A DNA stretch of 64,000 bases, taken from NCBI GenBank assembly GCA_017516765.1, contig JAFXBE010000007.1:1-64000 (forward strand). Reading direction: 5' to 3'. The translations under genes were made by a program, and so were the position numbers. This document shows positions 51,943-59,963 of the stretch, in pieces (position 1 is the first letter of the stretch; every line of letters begins with the position of its first letter). Origin of the DNA: Clostridia bacterium. GTDB taxonomy: Bacteria; Bacillota; Clostridia; Christensenellales; Aristaeellaceae. The notes under the pieces were generated by a model, which was not told the origin of the DNA, searched no databases, and saw only the letters and a list, made by a program, of their open reading frames with translations.

Positions 51943-52272
51943 ATGGCAAAGCTGGAACGTACCGTCAACGAAGATTTTCATGCATTGCTTTCCCGGATCG
52001 ACCGGGGTATCCTCAATGGCAGCATCTCCGCCTCTGCGGAGGATGGCAGCAATTTTTCTGCCGGTGATGTGCGTTGTGCCGTGCGTGTCTACGAACGCTA
52101 TTCCATGATGGGCAGCAACCGGGTAAGCCTTACGGTGACCCTTTTCCAGCCCGGCGCAGGGCAGCCGGTACAGGTCAGCGGCATCACCTCGGGCGGCAGT
52201 CAGGGTACGTTCCTGAAGATCAACACCTGGGGCGAGGAGAGCTTCCTGCACAAGCTGGAAGAGCTTCTGTAA
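51943..52272 (+). CDS. DUF6054-like protein
   Basis: A 109-residue soluble alpha/beta protein: LSRIDRGILNGSISASAEDGSNFSAGDVRCAVRVYERYSMMGSNRVSLTVTLF...ITSGGSQGTFLKINTWGEESFL. I take it for the DUF6054 family of Firmicutes from memory of this pattern; function unknown. GGAGGG lies 6 nt before the ATG. It has no close partner, and the rpiB promoter follows directly. Confidence 0.75.
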   Translation: MAKLERTVNEDFHALLSRIDRGILNGSISASAEDGSNFSAGDVRCAVRVYERYSMMGSNRVSLTVTLFQPGAGQPVQVSGITSGGSQGTFLKINTWGEESFLHKLEELL

Positions 52273-52306
52273 GCCAAAGTGGCTGTAAATTCATTCCGTT
52301 CTGCCC

Positions 52307-52335
52307 TTGTTCCGCCGTGCGGGTTGTGGTATACT
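52307..52335 (+). promoter_or_regulatory. Promoter of rpiB
   Basis: TTGTTC at 52307-52312, 17-nt spacer, TATACT at 52330-52335 with TGG extension. Confidence 0.75.
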
Positions 52336-52393
52336 GCCCTTAGAGAAAACAAAAGATTCGGAGTGCATACACACTCAAGGAGGCGTTTCCCCG

Positions 52394-52843
52394 ATGATTG
52401 CCATTGCAAATGACCATGCCGGTATCGATCTGAAGCCCACTGTTATTTCCGTGCTGGATGAGTTGGGTATCCCCTACAAGGATTGCGGCACCCACAAGCG
52501 CGAAAGCTGCGATTATCCCATCTACGCTGCCCGTGCCGCCAAGGCTGTGGCCTCCGGCGAATGCGATCTGGGTATCGTGCTCTGCGGCACCGGCGCAGGC
52601 ATCGGTATGGCTGCCAACAAGGTGGAGGGCATCCGCTGTGTGATCTGCTCCGATACCTATACCGCCAAGATGAGCCGCCTGCACAACAACGCCAACATGC
52701 TGGCGCTGGGCTCCCGCGTGGTAGGCACCGAGCTGGCCAAGGACATCGTCCGTGTCTGGCTGATGACCTCTTTCGAGGGTGAACGCCATGCCCGCCGTGT
52801 TGCCCTGATCGACAAGCTGGATCGCGGCGAAACGCTGGAATAA
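52394..52843 (+). CDS. rpiB: Ribose-5-phosphate isomerase B
   Basis: RpiB (149 aa, standard length) interconverts ribose-5-phosphate and ribulose-5-phosphate in the pentose phosphate pathway. MIAIANDHAGIDLKPTV, the active-site GIVLCGTGAGIGMAANKVEGIRC (catalytic Cys) and SRLHNNANMLALGSRVVG are diagnostic. AAGGAGG is 10 nt upstream. A related allose-6-phosphate activity occurs in the family and cannot be excluded. Monocistronic. Confidence 0.97.
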   Translation: MIAIANDHAGIDLKPTVISVLDELGIPYKDCGTHKRESCDYPIYAARAAKAVASGECDLGIVLCGTGAGIGMAANKVEGIRCVICSDTYTAKMSRLHNNANMLALGSRVVGTELAKDIVRVWLMTSFEGERHARRVALIDKLDRGETLE

Positions 52844-52863
52844 TCAAACAATCAGAAAAACAG

Positions 52864-52904
52864 CAGGGGCTGCTGCAGACAACATTCTGCAGCAGCCCCT
52901 GTTT
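52864..52904. terminator. Bidirectional terminator, perfect 15-bp stem
   Basis: CAGGGGCTGCTGCAG (52864-52878), 8-nt loop, exact complement at 52887-52901, then TTT; an A-rich flank on the left gives T residues on the minus strand. It separates convergent rpiB and the Nudix gene. Confidence 0.9.
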
Positions 52905-52947
52905 GATTTGCCCGGTTTTCCGGGCGGCATGGCGGCGCATAAACCGG

Positions 52948-53472
52948 CTATACCAGCCCCTCTTCCGTCAGCATTTGCAGCACCCTTGCTTCCCGCTCCA
53001 GCATGATGGTATATACGGGATCGAACCGTTCATCCCCGCTGCGGTCCCGCAGGTTCACCTCTGCGGCATGGGCAGGCGATGTCCATTCGGGGGTAAAGCG
53101 CTCTTCGGCTTCGTAATCGTCAAGGTTCTGCTCTGCGGCGGTATCCTCCACCTCGCACAGATAGTAGTAGTTGTCCTGTACAAAGGTATCGCCCCGCTGC
53201 CCCCGCTGGATGCGGTGCACCTGCCCGTAGGGTCTCACGGTTCCGGGCTTTACACACAGCCCGGTCTCCTCCTGTACCTCACGGCACAGGGCGGAAAGAT
53301 GATCCTCGCTCCCTTCGATGCCGCCGCCGGGGAACTTGTAGTAATCCAGCTCCAGACTATGCACCATGGCGATTTTGCCCTCCCGGCAGATGATGCCCCG
53401 CACAGAGGGGCGCACGAACCGGGGCGCAGAAGGGTCGTAGTCCTTCAGATCGATCATAAACAGCATCCGCAT
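52948..53472 (-). CDS. Nudix hydrolase
   Basis: A 174-residue Nudix protein. The Nudix box GGGIEGSEDHLSALCREVQE followed by ETGL is complete (about residues 48-71). It lacks a recognisable extra domain, so the nucleotide-diphosphate-linked substrate is unknown. GAGGAGG lies 8 nt upstream of the first ATG. It is second in a minus-strand pair with the membrane protein upstream (13-nt gap). Confidence 0.92.
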   Translation of the reverse strand: MRMLFMIDLKDYDPSAPRFVRPSVRGIICREGKIAMVHSLELDYYKFPGGGIEGSEDHLSALCREVQEETGLCVKPGTVRPYGQVHRIQRGQRGDTFVQDNYYYLCEVEDTAAEQNLDDYEAEERFTPEWTSPAHAAEVNLRDRSGDERFDPVYTIMLEREARVLQMLTEEGLV

Positions 53473-53485
53473 GGGTTTTGCCTCC

Positions 53486-54793
53486 TCAGGTGGTCTCCAT
53501 CCAATGCCAGATCAGCGTCTCGTAATGCAGGAGCAGCAGATAGCCCAGCCCGTCGTCCATCACAAAGGGAGCGATCCGGCTGTCCTGCCGCCCTTCCGGC
53601 GGCTCTGTCCACAGCTCGATGGCCAGCAGCTTTTCATCCTCCCGGCACTCCATATGGGTGATCTCGTAATCCAGAATCCCTTCCAGCAGCAGTTGCATGA
53701 AGGTCTGCATCTCTTTGGCATTCAGAGATTCTTCTTTTTCCGGATCCGGAGAAAGGTCTTCAAAATGATCCCACTTGACCCCCTCCGCTCGGGCTCCTGC
53801 AATGTGCAGCATGCAGCCGTGGTACAGCTCCTCCTCCTGCGGCAGGGTGGCGGAATCGGCAAACAGCAACAGTCCGTCCTCTGCCTCCGCCAGCACGGCG
53901 GTCTCGTCGGGAACGAGCCGGATATCGCTGCTGCTGTAGGGATAATCCGACAGCTGCCGGGAACGGTTGCCCCGGTAGCGCAGCCCGTGGATAGCGGCAA
54001 GGCTGAGGGGGAAGAGGGAGCGGATCGCCGGATAGCCCCCATTGGCGACGATACCGGGATAATCCCCGAGAGGCACCCAGACCGCGGGTTCATCGGGCAG
54101 CTCCTGGTTCTTCAGCCCCAGCTGCTTCCCGGCTGCGGCGGGGGAAAAGCGGTACGCCGTGATCTGCTCCCGGTCGGTGATCCCCTCTGCCCGCAGCAGC
54201 ATGTTGTACAGGTATTCCCTGCGACCTTCCCAGAGGGCTTCGGGCATGCCGAAGGTCTGCTCCGAAAGCAGCCGCTCTATTCCGCTGCCGCCCACCTCCC
54301 GGCGCAGGTCGAAATCCTCGTCTCCGGGATATACCTTCAAAAGCCGGGCTTCGGGCATGGCTGCCGCCACAAAGCAGAGCCAGACGGTCAGCCCGATGCA
54401 GATCAGAAAAATACCGGGCATATAGGCATCCAGCCAAATGACCGAAAATACCCCGAAGAGGGGCAAAAATACCGCCGCACAGACGCAGGCATAGTATTTG
54501 CCGAAGCCGGGCTGTACGCTTTCAAACCGTTTGGCGGCAGCCTTCAGAAAGCTGCGCTCCCGCTTTGCGGCATAGGGCTTGCGGTTGACCAGCTTCAGGA
54601 TCAGCCCCATCAGCATTGTCAGCAGAACCAGCGCACAGCCGCCCACAAACAGGATCACCGCCGCATCGGCATATTCGGCATACCCGTAGCCGTATTCCTC
54701 GTAATGCATCACATAGAGCATGGCTGCGCCTGCTGCGATCCAGCCAAGGCTGTGCAGAAAACCAAGTGGGTGCTCCCGGAGGGTTCTGGGCAT
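53486..54793 (-). CDS. Four-helix membrane protein, unknown function
   Basis: A 435-residue protein. Two pairs of membrane helices occupy the N-terminal part (about 12-70 and 95-145), followed by a soluble domain of nearly 290 residues without recognisable motif. The soluble part is rich in Glu and aromatic residues (DYPYSSSDIRLVPDET, MQLLLEGILDYEITHMEC, then HYETLIWHWMETT at the end). The ATG at 54793 has AAAGGAG 9 nt upstream; an ATG at 54802 touches that site and is less likely. Its own promoter lies at 54844-54872. Confidence 0.75.
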   Translation of the reverse strand: MPRTLREHPLGFLHSLGWIAAGAAMLYVMHYEEYGYGYAEYADAAVILFVGGCALVLLTMLMGLILKLVNRKPYAAKRERSFLKAAAKRFESVQPGFGKYYACVCAAVFLPLFGVFSVIWLDAYMPGIFLICIGLTVWLCFVAAAMPEARLLKVYPGDEDFDLRREVGGSGIERLLSEQTFGMPEALWEGRREYLYNMLLRAEGITDREQITAYRFSPAAAGKQLGLKNQELPDEPAVWVPLGDYPGIVANGGYPAIRSLFPLSLAAIHGLRYRGNRSRQLSDYPYSSSDIRLVPDETAVLAEAEDGLLLFADSATLPQEEELYHGCMLHIAGARAEGVKWDHFEDLSPDPEKEESLNAKEMQTFMQLLLEGILDYEITHMECREDEKLLAIELWTEPPEGRQDSRIAPFVMDDGLGYLLLLHYETLIWHWMETT

Positions 54794-54843
54794 GGTTTGC
54801 ATCTCCTTTACCGGAAAATTCGGCGAACAGCTTCGCTGCCGCC

Positions 54844-54872
54844 ATTATAGCGTATTCCGCCTGTCTGTACAA
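54844..54872 (-). promoter_or_regulatory. Promoter of the membrane protein–Nudix unit
   Basis: On the minus strand TTGTAC (54867-54872), 17-nt spacer, perfect TATAAT (54844-54849). Confidence 0.75.
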
Positions 54873-54942
54873 TGAAGGAGCTGTATTGAAACGGTTTTCG
54901 GGTCATAAAGCAAAATATTTCATTCTTGATGTAAAATATATA

Positions 54943-54971
54943 TTGCATTTTGCAAACTGTTATGCTATACT
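54943..54971 (+). promoter_or_regulatory. Promoter of the membrane protein–XRE unit
   Basis: TTGCAT at 54943-54948, 17-nt spacer, TATACT at 54966-54971 with TGC extension, in an AT-rich stretch. An inverted pair TTGCATTTTGCAA overlaps the -35 side (54943-54955), a possible operator for the XRE protein. Confidence 0.75.
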
Positions 54972-55030
54972 CCCATCATCGGCAGGAAGGCTGCCGAAAA
55001 AACGCTGTGTAATGCAAGGAGATGTGCAGT

Positions 55031-55732
55031 ATGAGCAAGACGGTACAGATACAGGACGAACGCCTTGCCCGGCAGCAGAATGCGCTGGGAGCGGTCGGTT
55101 ATTGGATGGTCATGGCTCTGCAAGCGGTGGCGCTGGCGGTAAAGCTTCTGCTGGGCGCAGGACTGCGGGTCTGTGTGTTGGATCTTGCCGTGCTTGCGGT
55201 GGGCGCTGTCGGTATGGTGCTGGTGCGCACCCGCAACGGTCTGTGGGGGCAGAAGGACGAAGCCCTCCGGGAGATCGATCAGGCAGGGCTTGCCAAAGTG
55301 TTCATGGTGCAGTTTTTTCTGATCCTCATCGGCGAATTCCTGCTGTTCTTTCTGGATGACGCCAATCTGATCTGGTACCTGCCCTACCTGCCCGTATGGA
55401 TCATTCCCGCCCTGTATGTCATGATCAGGGGCTACCGCAGTGGGCTGTACACCTATGGCACCAAAAAAGCGGAGACCCACAGCAAGCGGCAGCTGCTGTG
55501 GCGCACCGCGCTGGGTGCGCTGTTCTTCGGCATCGTCATGGGCGGTCCCGACTGCTTCCGGGATGGCGCATTCCAACTTACCGGTCTTTGGAAGGTGCTG
55601 GGCATGGGGCTTTGCTGGGGTGTGCTGTTCTACGGCATGATGCTGCTGTTTCTGAAGCTGGGCGACAAGAAGGCCGATCAGCTGGTCGCCGCCGAGGATG
55701 CCCGCCCGGAGGGGGAGAACGATGAAGAATAA
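55031..55732 (+). CDS. DUF6773-like membrane protein
   Basis: A 233-residue protein with about six hydrophobic segments (two near the N terminus, two central, two C-terminal) and charged loops. The start MSKTVQIQDERLARQQNALGAVGYWMVMALQ, with its IQDER motif, and the partner XRE gene fit DUF6773, a family usually found with a small XRE regulator; this assignment is tentative. AAGGAG is 9 nt upstream. Its end overlaps the regulator by 11 nt. A membrane sensor or transport role is possible. Confidence 0.75.
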   Translation: MSKTVQIQDERLARQQNALGAVGYWMVMALQAVALAVKLLLGAGLRVCVLDLAVLAVGAVGMVLVRTRNGLWGQKDEALREIDQAGLAKVFMVQFFLILIGEFLLFFLDDANLIWYLPYLPVWIIPALYVMIRGYRSGLYTYGTKKAETHSKRQLLWRTALGALFFGIVMGGPDCFRDGAFQLTGLWKVLGMGLCWGVLFYGMMLLFLKLGDKKADQLVAAEDARPEGENDEE

Positions 55733-55922
55733 GAAAATGAAGATCGCCCGCATCGAAAAGGATCTGAGCCAGGAGCAGCTGGCAGAACTGCTGGGCGTTA
55801 CCCGCCAGACCATCGGACTGATCGAGTCCGGCAGCTACAATCCCACGCTCAAACTGTGCGTTGCCATCTGCAAAGCACTGGACAGAACGCTGGATGAGCT
55901 GTTCTGGCCGGAGGAGGAATAA
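55722..55922 (+). CDS. Small XRE-family transcriptional regulator
   Basis: A 66-residue single-domain helix-turn-helix protein of the YozG/SinR-like group: KMKIARIEKDLSQEQLAELLGVTRQTIGLIESGSYNPTLKLCVAICKALD, ending TLDELFWPEEE. It overlaps the membrane-protein gene by 11 nt and is cotranscribed with it; such pairs usually autoregulate. A palindromic terminator begins at its stop codon. Confidence 0.93.
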   Translation: MKNKKMKIARIEKDLSQEQLAELLGVTRQTIGLIESGSYNPTLKLCVAICKALDRTLDELFWPEEE

Positions 55923-55962
55923 AACAGGGGGCGCAGCACCATGGTGCTGCGCCCCCTGTTTT
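55921..55962. terminator. 42-nt perfectly palindromic bidirectional terminator
   Basis: AAAACAGGGGGCGCAGCACC and its mirror form a perfect palindrome with A/T ends, so both strands carry a GC stem followed by TTTT. It overlaps the stop codons of the two convergent genes. Confidence 0.93.
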
Positions 55963-56755
55963 ACTGTGCAAAGGGGAAGACTTCCCGGAAAAATACCTTC
56001 CCGGTATGGATCCCTTTGATGCATACCTCCACCCGGCTGCTTTCCAACGTCAGAAAGGTGATGTTGCCCTGCCGGGGCTGCGCCGGATCGCCACCCACCG
56101 TGGTGGGGCAGATGCTGCCGTTGTTGATGTACAGGTTGCTGCGGGGGGCGTCCCATTCCACGGTCGGTGCGTAGTGGGTATGCCCGGACAGCAGGATCAT
56201 ATGCCGGTGTGCATCCATCAGCCGCTGCAGGCGGTCGTCCTGCTCCCGGCACAGATAAGGCTGCATGTCAGCCGTCCGCTGGGGGTTGTGGGCGATCAGC
56301 GGCGGGTGGCAGAGCAGCAGGTGGATGCCTGCTTCCGAGGTTGCAAGCCGCTGCTCCGCAAAGCAGATCTGCATGCCCTGCCGGGGAAAAAAGAACTGTT
56401 TCTGATGGTAGCAGGGGTTCAGCCCGATCAGGTCGGTTTCCCCGTCCGGCATGGCGTGGAACGCACCGCTTTCATCCCGGCAGATCCCGGGGGCTGCAAT
56501 GCTCTGTTCAAAGGCTCTGTAAGCGGCGTCGTCCCGGGCGGGATTGTCGTGGTTGCCGGATACGCAGTAGACAGGCACACCGGGGGCATGGCGGTGCAGA
56601 CACTCCCGCAGCAGGGCATACTGCTCCGGCTGCGCCCGGTCTGCCAGATCGCCCACGATCAGAAGGGCGGCTGCATCCTCCATGGCTTCAAGGGCGCAGC
56701 AGAACCGTTCTGTTTTCCGAACCAGATGGATGTCGCTGATCACTGCATATTTCAT
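55961..56755 (-). CDS. Metallophosphoesterase
   Basis: A 264-residue calcineurin-like phosphoesterase. Metal-binding motifs are complete: SDIHLV (D-x-H), VGDLADRA (GD), SGNHDNPARD (GNHD), LLCHPPLIAH and SGHTHYAP (GHxH). The layout resembles cyclic-nucleotide phosphodiesterase-type (CpdA/3',5'-cAMP) enzymes, but the substrate cannot be set from sequence. AGAGGTGA precedes the ATG by 7 nt. It is downstream of the ABC-F gene with a 23-nt gap, so probably cotranscribed. Confidence 0.9.
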   Translation of the reverse strand: MKYAVISDIHLVRKTERFCCALEAMEDAAALLIVGDLADRAQPEQYALLRECLHRHAPGVPVYCVSGNHDNPARDDAAYRAFEQSIAAPGICRDESGAFHAMPDGETDLIGLNPCYHQKQFFFPRQGMQICFAEQRLATSEAGIHLLLCHPPLIAHNPQRTADMQPYLCREQDDRLQRLMDAHRHMILLSGHTHYAPTVEWDAPRSNLYINNGSICPTTVGGDPAQPRQGNITFLTLESSRVEVCIKGIHTGKVFFREVFPFAQ

Positions 56756-56778
56756 ACGCCGTTCACCTCTTTTGCGCC

Positions 56779-58578
56779 TTACCCCTTCTTTGCCTCCTGC
56801 TCGGCGATCCGCTCTGCCAGATCGTACAGATAGACCCACCGCTCGGTCTTCTCCTCCAGCTGCGCTTCCAAAGCTGCCTTTTCCTCCATCAGCTCCTGCA
56901 GGCGGATATAGTCGCTGGCATTCTCGGTGATGGCGGCATCGCAGGCAGCAATGCGGGCTTCCAGATCGGCAATGTCCTGATCGATGGTGGCGTACTCCCG
57001 CTGCTCCTTGAAGGAGAATTTCAGCTTCTGGGGCGGGCGGTCGGTGCGCTGCCTGTCCCGGGGCTCTTTATGCTCCTTGGGGGCGGCGGGCTTTTCGTCC
57101 ATTTCCCGCAGCAGCAGCCAGTCGGAATAGCCGCCCATGGTGCGGCGCACGGTACCGTCGCCCTGCACCTCCAGAATGGAGGTGGCGATCTTGTCCAGAA
57201 AATACCGGTCGTGAGAAACCGTGACAACCGCGCCGGGGAACTCGGTCAGGTAGTCTTCCAGAATGGTCAGGGTCTCCACATCCAGATCGTTGGTGGGCTC
57301 GTCCAGCAGAAGAATGTTGGGCGCGCTCATCAGGATGCCCAGCAGGTACAGTCGCCGCCGTTCCCCGCCGGAGAGCCTGCCGATGGTGGAAAACTGCAGG
57401 TCGGAGGGGAAGAGGAACCGCTCCATCATCTGGGTGGCGGAGATGCGCCCCTCTTTGGTGTGCACCTCGGAAGCCACCTCGTGGATGTAGTCGTAAGGAC
57501 GTTGAGCGGGATCCAGCTCCCGCCCCTCCTGGGTAAAGTAACCGATGCGCACGGTACCGCCGAAATCCACGCTGCCGCTGTCGGGCTTCAGCTCCCCGGC
57601 GATCATGTTCAGCAGGGTAGATTTTCCCGCGCCGTTGCGCCCGATGATGCCCACCCGGTCATCCCGCAAAAGGGTGTAGGAAAAATCCCGGATGATGGTG
57701 CGGTCTCCGTAGGCTTTGGAGACATGCTCCAGCTCCACGGTTTTGCGTCCCAGCCGGGATGCGGCGGAGGTGATGGAGACCGTGCTGCCGGTCTGGGGCG
57801 CTTCCTGCGCCTTCAGGGCTTCATAGCGGGCGATGCGCTCCGTGCTCTTGGTGGAGCGCGCCCGGCAGCCCCGCATGATCCATTCGGTCTCCTTGCGGAG
57901 CAGCGCCTGCCGCTTGCGTTCCGAGGCCTGATCCATCTCCAGCCGCTGGGCTTTCAGCTCCAGATACCTGGAGTAGTTGGCCTCGTAGAAATACATTTTG
58001 CCAAAGGTCAGCTCGGCGATACGGGTCACCACGTTCTCAAGGAAGTAACGGTCGTGGGTGATCATCACCAGCCCGCCGGTGAACCGGGACAGCTTTTCTT
58101 CCAGCCATGTGACCATTTCCGCATCCAGATGGTTGGTGGGCTCGTCAAGGATCAGCACATCGGCGGGGTGGACGAACACCGTCGCCAACGCCACACGCTT
58201 GCGCTGCCCGCCGGACAGCTGCCCGATCTTCTGGTCAAAATCGGTAATGCCCAGTTTGCTCAGCGTGGCTTTGGCTTCATATTCGTTCAGATGACGGAAC
58301 TCGGCGGGATGCCCTGCAAACACCTGCTCCAGAACGGTCAGGTCGTCATCCATATCCGGCACCTGGGGCAGATAGGCGATCTGCACATTGGGATCCTTCG
58401 TCAGCCGACCGGAATCGGGATCCTCCACCCCGGCAAGGATCTTGAGAAAGGTGCTCTTGCCGGTGCCGTTGACGCCGATCAGCCCCACCCGCTCGCCCGG
58501 GTTCAGATAGAGGGTTACGCCGTCCAAAAGTTGCTTCATGCCATAGTTCTTGCGGATATTCTCAGCGGTGAGCAGCAT
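56779..58578 (-). CDS. ABC-F family ATPase (Uup-like)
   Basis: A 599-residue protein with two ABC domains and no membrane segments. Walker A: GVNGTGKS and GRNGAGKS; signature: LSGGQRKRVAL and LSGGERRRLYL; Walker B: LILDEPTNHLD and LLLDEPTNDLD. A linker rich in Arg/Lys joins them and the C-terminal ~90 residues form a coiled-coil (DIADLEARIAACDAAITENA), as in Uup. ABC-F proteins act on the ribosome in translation control or antibiotic protection. GGAGG lies 6 nt upstream. Which function applies here cannot be told; antibiotic-resistance ABC-Fs have a longer linker (PtIM) than seen here. Confidence 0.93.
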   Translation of the reverse strand: MLLTAENIRKNYGMKQLLDGVTLYLNPGERVGLIGVNGTGKSTFLKILAGVEDPDSGRLTKDPNVQIAYLPQVPDMDDDLTVLEQVFAGHPAEFRHLNEYEAKATLSKLGITDFDQKIGQLSGGQRKRVALATVFVHPADVLILDEPTNHLDAEMVTWLEEKLSRFTGGLVMITHDRYFLENVVTRIAELTFGKMYFYEANYSRYLELKAQRLEMDQASERKRQALLRKETEWIMRGCRARSTKSTERIARYEALKAQEAPQTGSTVSITSAASRLGRKTVELEHVSKAYGDRTIIRDFSYTLLRDDRVGIIGRNGAGKSTLLNMIAGELKPDSGSVDFGGTVRIGYFTQEGRELDPAQRPYDYIHEVASEVHTKEGRISATQMMERFLFPSDLQFSTIGRLSGGERRRLYLLGILMSAPNILLLDEPTNDLDVETLTILEDYLTEFPGAVVTVSHDRYFLDKIATSILEVQGDGTVRRTMGGYSDWLLLREMDEKPAAPKEHKEPRDRQRTDRPPQKLKFSFKEQREYATIDQDIADLEARIAACDAAITENASDYIRLQELMEEKAALEAQLEEKTERWVYLYDLAERIAEQEAKKG

Positions 58579-58705
58579 GGGTTACCTCCGGGAAAGAATC
58601 GTTTTGGTCTTGAAAACTCTCAAACAGTATAGCACAGGGCGGTGGGGTTGTGCTACCTGCCGGTGAAAGATGTGCAATGCGTGACAGGACTTCATAAAAT
58701 TTCTG

Positions 58706-58735
58706 TTGACGGTTTCCAAACATGTGGTTTATACT
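58706..58735 (+). promoter_or_regulatory. Promoter of the mazEF-like pair
   Basis: TTGACG at 58706-58711, 18-nt spacer, TATACT at 58730-58735. Confidence 0.75.
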
Positions 58736-58745
58736 ATGTATAAAC
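58727..58745. promoter_or_regulatory. Operator-like palindrome on the -10 box of mazEF
   Basis: GTTTATAC-TAT-GTATAAAC: perfect 8-nt arms with a 3-nt spacer, covering the -10 box. Likely binding site for the MazE-type antitoxin (or the MazEF complex). Confidence 0.75.
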
Positions 58746-58760
58746 AAAGGAGGGGTTTCG

Positions 58761-58997
58761 ATGCAGGTTCAGTTGAAGGCATGGGGCAACAGTCAGGGCA
58801 TCCGTTTTTCCCGTGAGTTTCTGGCTTCTGCCGGATTGAAACCGGATGCGGTTCTCAATGCCGAAATTCAGGATGGTAAGATCATTTTGAGCAAGTCTTT
58901 TCAGCACCTTGCGGAGCGCGCCGCCCGGTTCGGCGGGAACCTGAATCTCATGGAGGAGATCTCCTGGGGCGAGCCCGAGGGAAATGAGGTGTGGTGA
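58761..58997 (+). CDS. mazE: MazE-like antitoxin (AbrB/SpoVT fold)
   Basis: A 78-residue protein whose first half is a swapped-hairpin AbrB fold: VQLKAWGNSQGIRFSREFLASAGL, the MazE 'WGNS-GIR' signature. The acidic C-terminal half (LMEEISWGEPEGNEVW) would wrap the toxin. AGGAGG is 7 nt upstream. Its stop overlaps the toxin start (TGATG), a classic toxin–antitoxin arrangement. The promoter carries a palindrome expected for autoregulation. Confidence 0.9.
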   Translation: MQVQLKAWGNSQGIRFSREFLASAGLKPDAVLNAEIQDGKIILSKSFQHLAERAARFGGNLNLMEEISWGEPEGNEVW

Positions 58998-59299
58998 TGG
59001 CAGCTTTTGAACAGGGCGATCTGTTGATGATCGACGGCATCCGGCAGCCTGTGATGGTTGTGAGCAACAATGTGTTCAACGAAAGCGGCAAGGCGATCGT
59101 CTGTCCCATCGTTGCCGGTGCACAGGACGGGCCTTTTCACATCTGGCCGAAGGATTCGCCCGTGAATGGCGTTGTGCTGTGCGAGCAGGTCAGGTATCTG
59201 GATCTGGCTGCACGCCGGTATCACAAGCTGACAACTATGCATAAATTCGACATCATGGATATTTCGGATGCGGTCGTCAGTATGATCGAGTATCAGTAA
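58997..59299 (+). CDS. mazF: MazF/PemK-like toxin (mRNA interferase family)
   Basis: A 100-residue PemK-fold protein: FEQGDLLMIDGIRQPVMVVSNNVFNESGKAIVCPIV, then VVLCEQVRYLDLAARRYHKLTTM. The RPxLVVSN core of MazF is present as QPVMVVSN, and the C-terminal part with EQVRYLD fits. MazF toxins cleave single-stranded RNA at short motifs; the motif here is unknown. The ATG overlaps the antitoxin stop; two upstream in-frame GTGs are alternatives. Confidence 0.9.
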   Translation: MAAFEQGDLLMIDGIRQPVMVVSNNVFNESGKAIVCPIVAGAQDGPFHIWPKDSPVNGVVLCEQVRYLDLAARRYHKLTTMHKFDIMDISDAVVSMIEYQ

Positions 59300-59353
59300 T
59301 ACGTGTGAGCAGCGGGTTGAAAGCCCGCTGCTTTTGTATGTGTTTTTCCTCCC

Positions 59354-59382
59354 TTGACACCTTTCGCCACAAAGCGTAATAT
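59354..59382 (+). promoter_or_regulatory. Promoter of the TetR operon
   Basis: Consensus TTGACA at 59354-59359, 17-nt spacer, TAATAT at 59377-59382. Confidence 0.8.
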
Positions 59383-59387
59383 ACTTA

Positions 59388-59403
59388 TATGAACACGTTC
59401 ATA
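59388..59403. promoter_or_regulatory. TetR-type operator palindrome
   Basis: TATGAAC-AC-GTTCATA: perfect 7-nt arms and a 2-nt spacer, placed at the expected transcription start just after the -10 box. A likely autoregulation site of the TetR protein encoded next. Confidence 0.78.
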
Positions 59404-59423
59404 AAATACTGGGGAGGGATCCA

Positions 59424-59936
59424 ATGCCCAAAATCATTGAAAATCTCCGCGACCAACTATTGCAGGAAGCCCGCAGGCAGATCTCCGAGCGGGGCTACAC
59501 CGGCACCACTGTACGCTCTGTGGCAGGAGCCTGCGGGGTGGGCGTGGGCACGGTGTACAACTATTTTCCCTCCAAAGAAATGCTGATCGCCGCCTTTATG
59601 ATGGAGGACTGGCAAAAGCAACTGGATGCCATGGCGGCGCTGCCCAAAGACCGTCCGGAAGCGCTGCTCCGGGGCGTGTACGAAGCTCTGTGCGCTTATG
59701 CGGCGGGGCATCGGGATCTGTTTTCCGACGAGGGAGCAGCCAAGGTGATGTCGCTGGGGTTTGCGCCCCGCCACCGGATGCTTCGGGAGCAACTGGCGGG
59801 CTTCATCCAGCCTGTCTGCACGGGCGGCAACGCCGCTTTCACCGCCGCCTTCATTGCCGAATCCCTCATTTGCTGGACGATGGAAGGTACCCCCTTCGAC
59901 ACCCTGTACCCGGTTATTCATAAGCTCATTCACTAA
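59424..59936 (+). CDS. TetR family transcriptional regulator
   Basis: A 170-residue repressor-type regulator. The N-terminal helix-turn-helix, RRQISERGYTGTTVRSVAGACGVGVGTVYNYFPSKEMLIAAF, is typical of TetR. The C-terminal ligand domain is short (about residues 60-170) and mostly helical. GGAGGG lies 5 nt before the ATG. It heads an operon of five genes with small gaps and has a palindromic operator at its own promoter, so it probably controls the whole set. Ligand unknown. Confidence 0.92.
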   Translation: MPKIIENLRDQLLQEARRQISERGYTGTTVRSVAGACGVGVGTVYNYFPSKEMLIAAFMMEDWQKQLDAMAALPKDRPEALLRGVYEALCAYAAGHRDLFSDEGAAKVMSLGFAPRHRMLREQLAGFIQPVCTGGNAAFTAAFIAESLICWTMEGTPFDTLYPVIHKLIH

Positions 59937-59963
59937 TATACCAATCCAAAGGAGGCCATCCCC

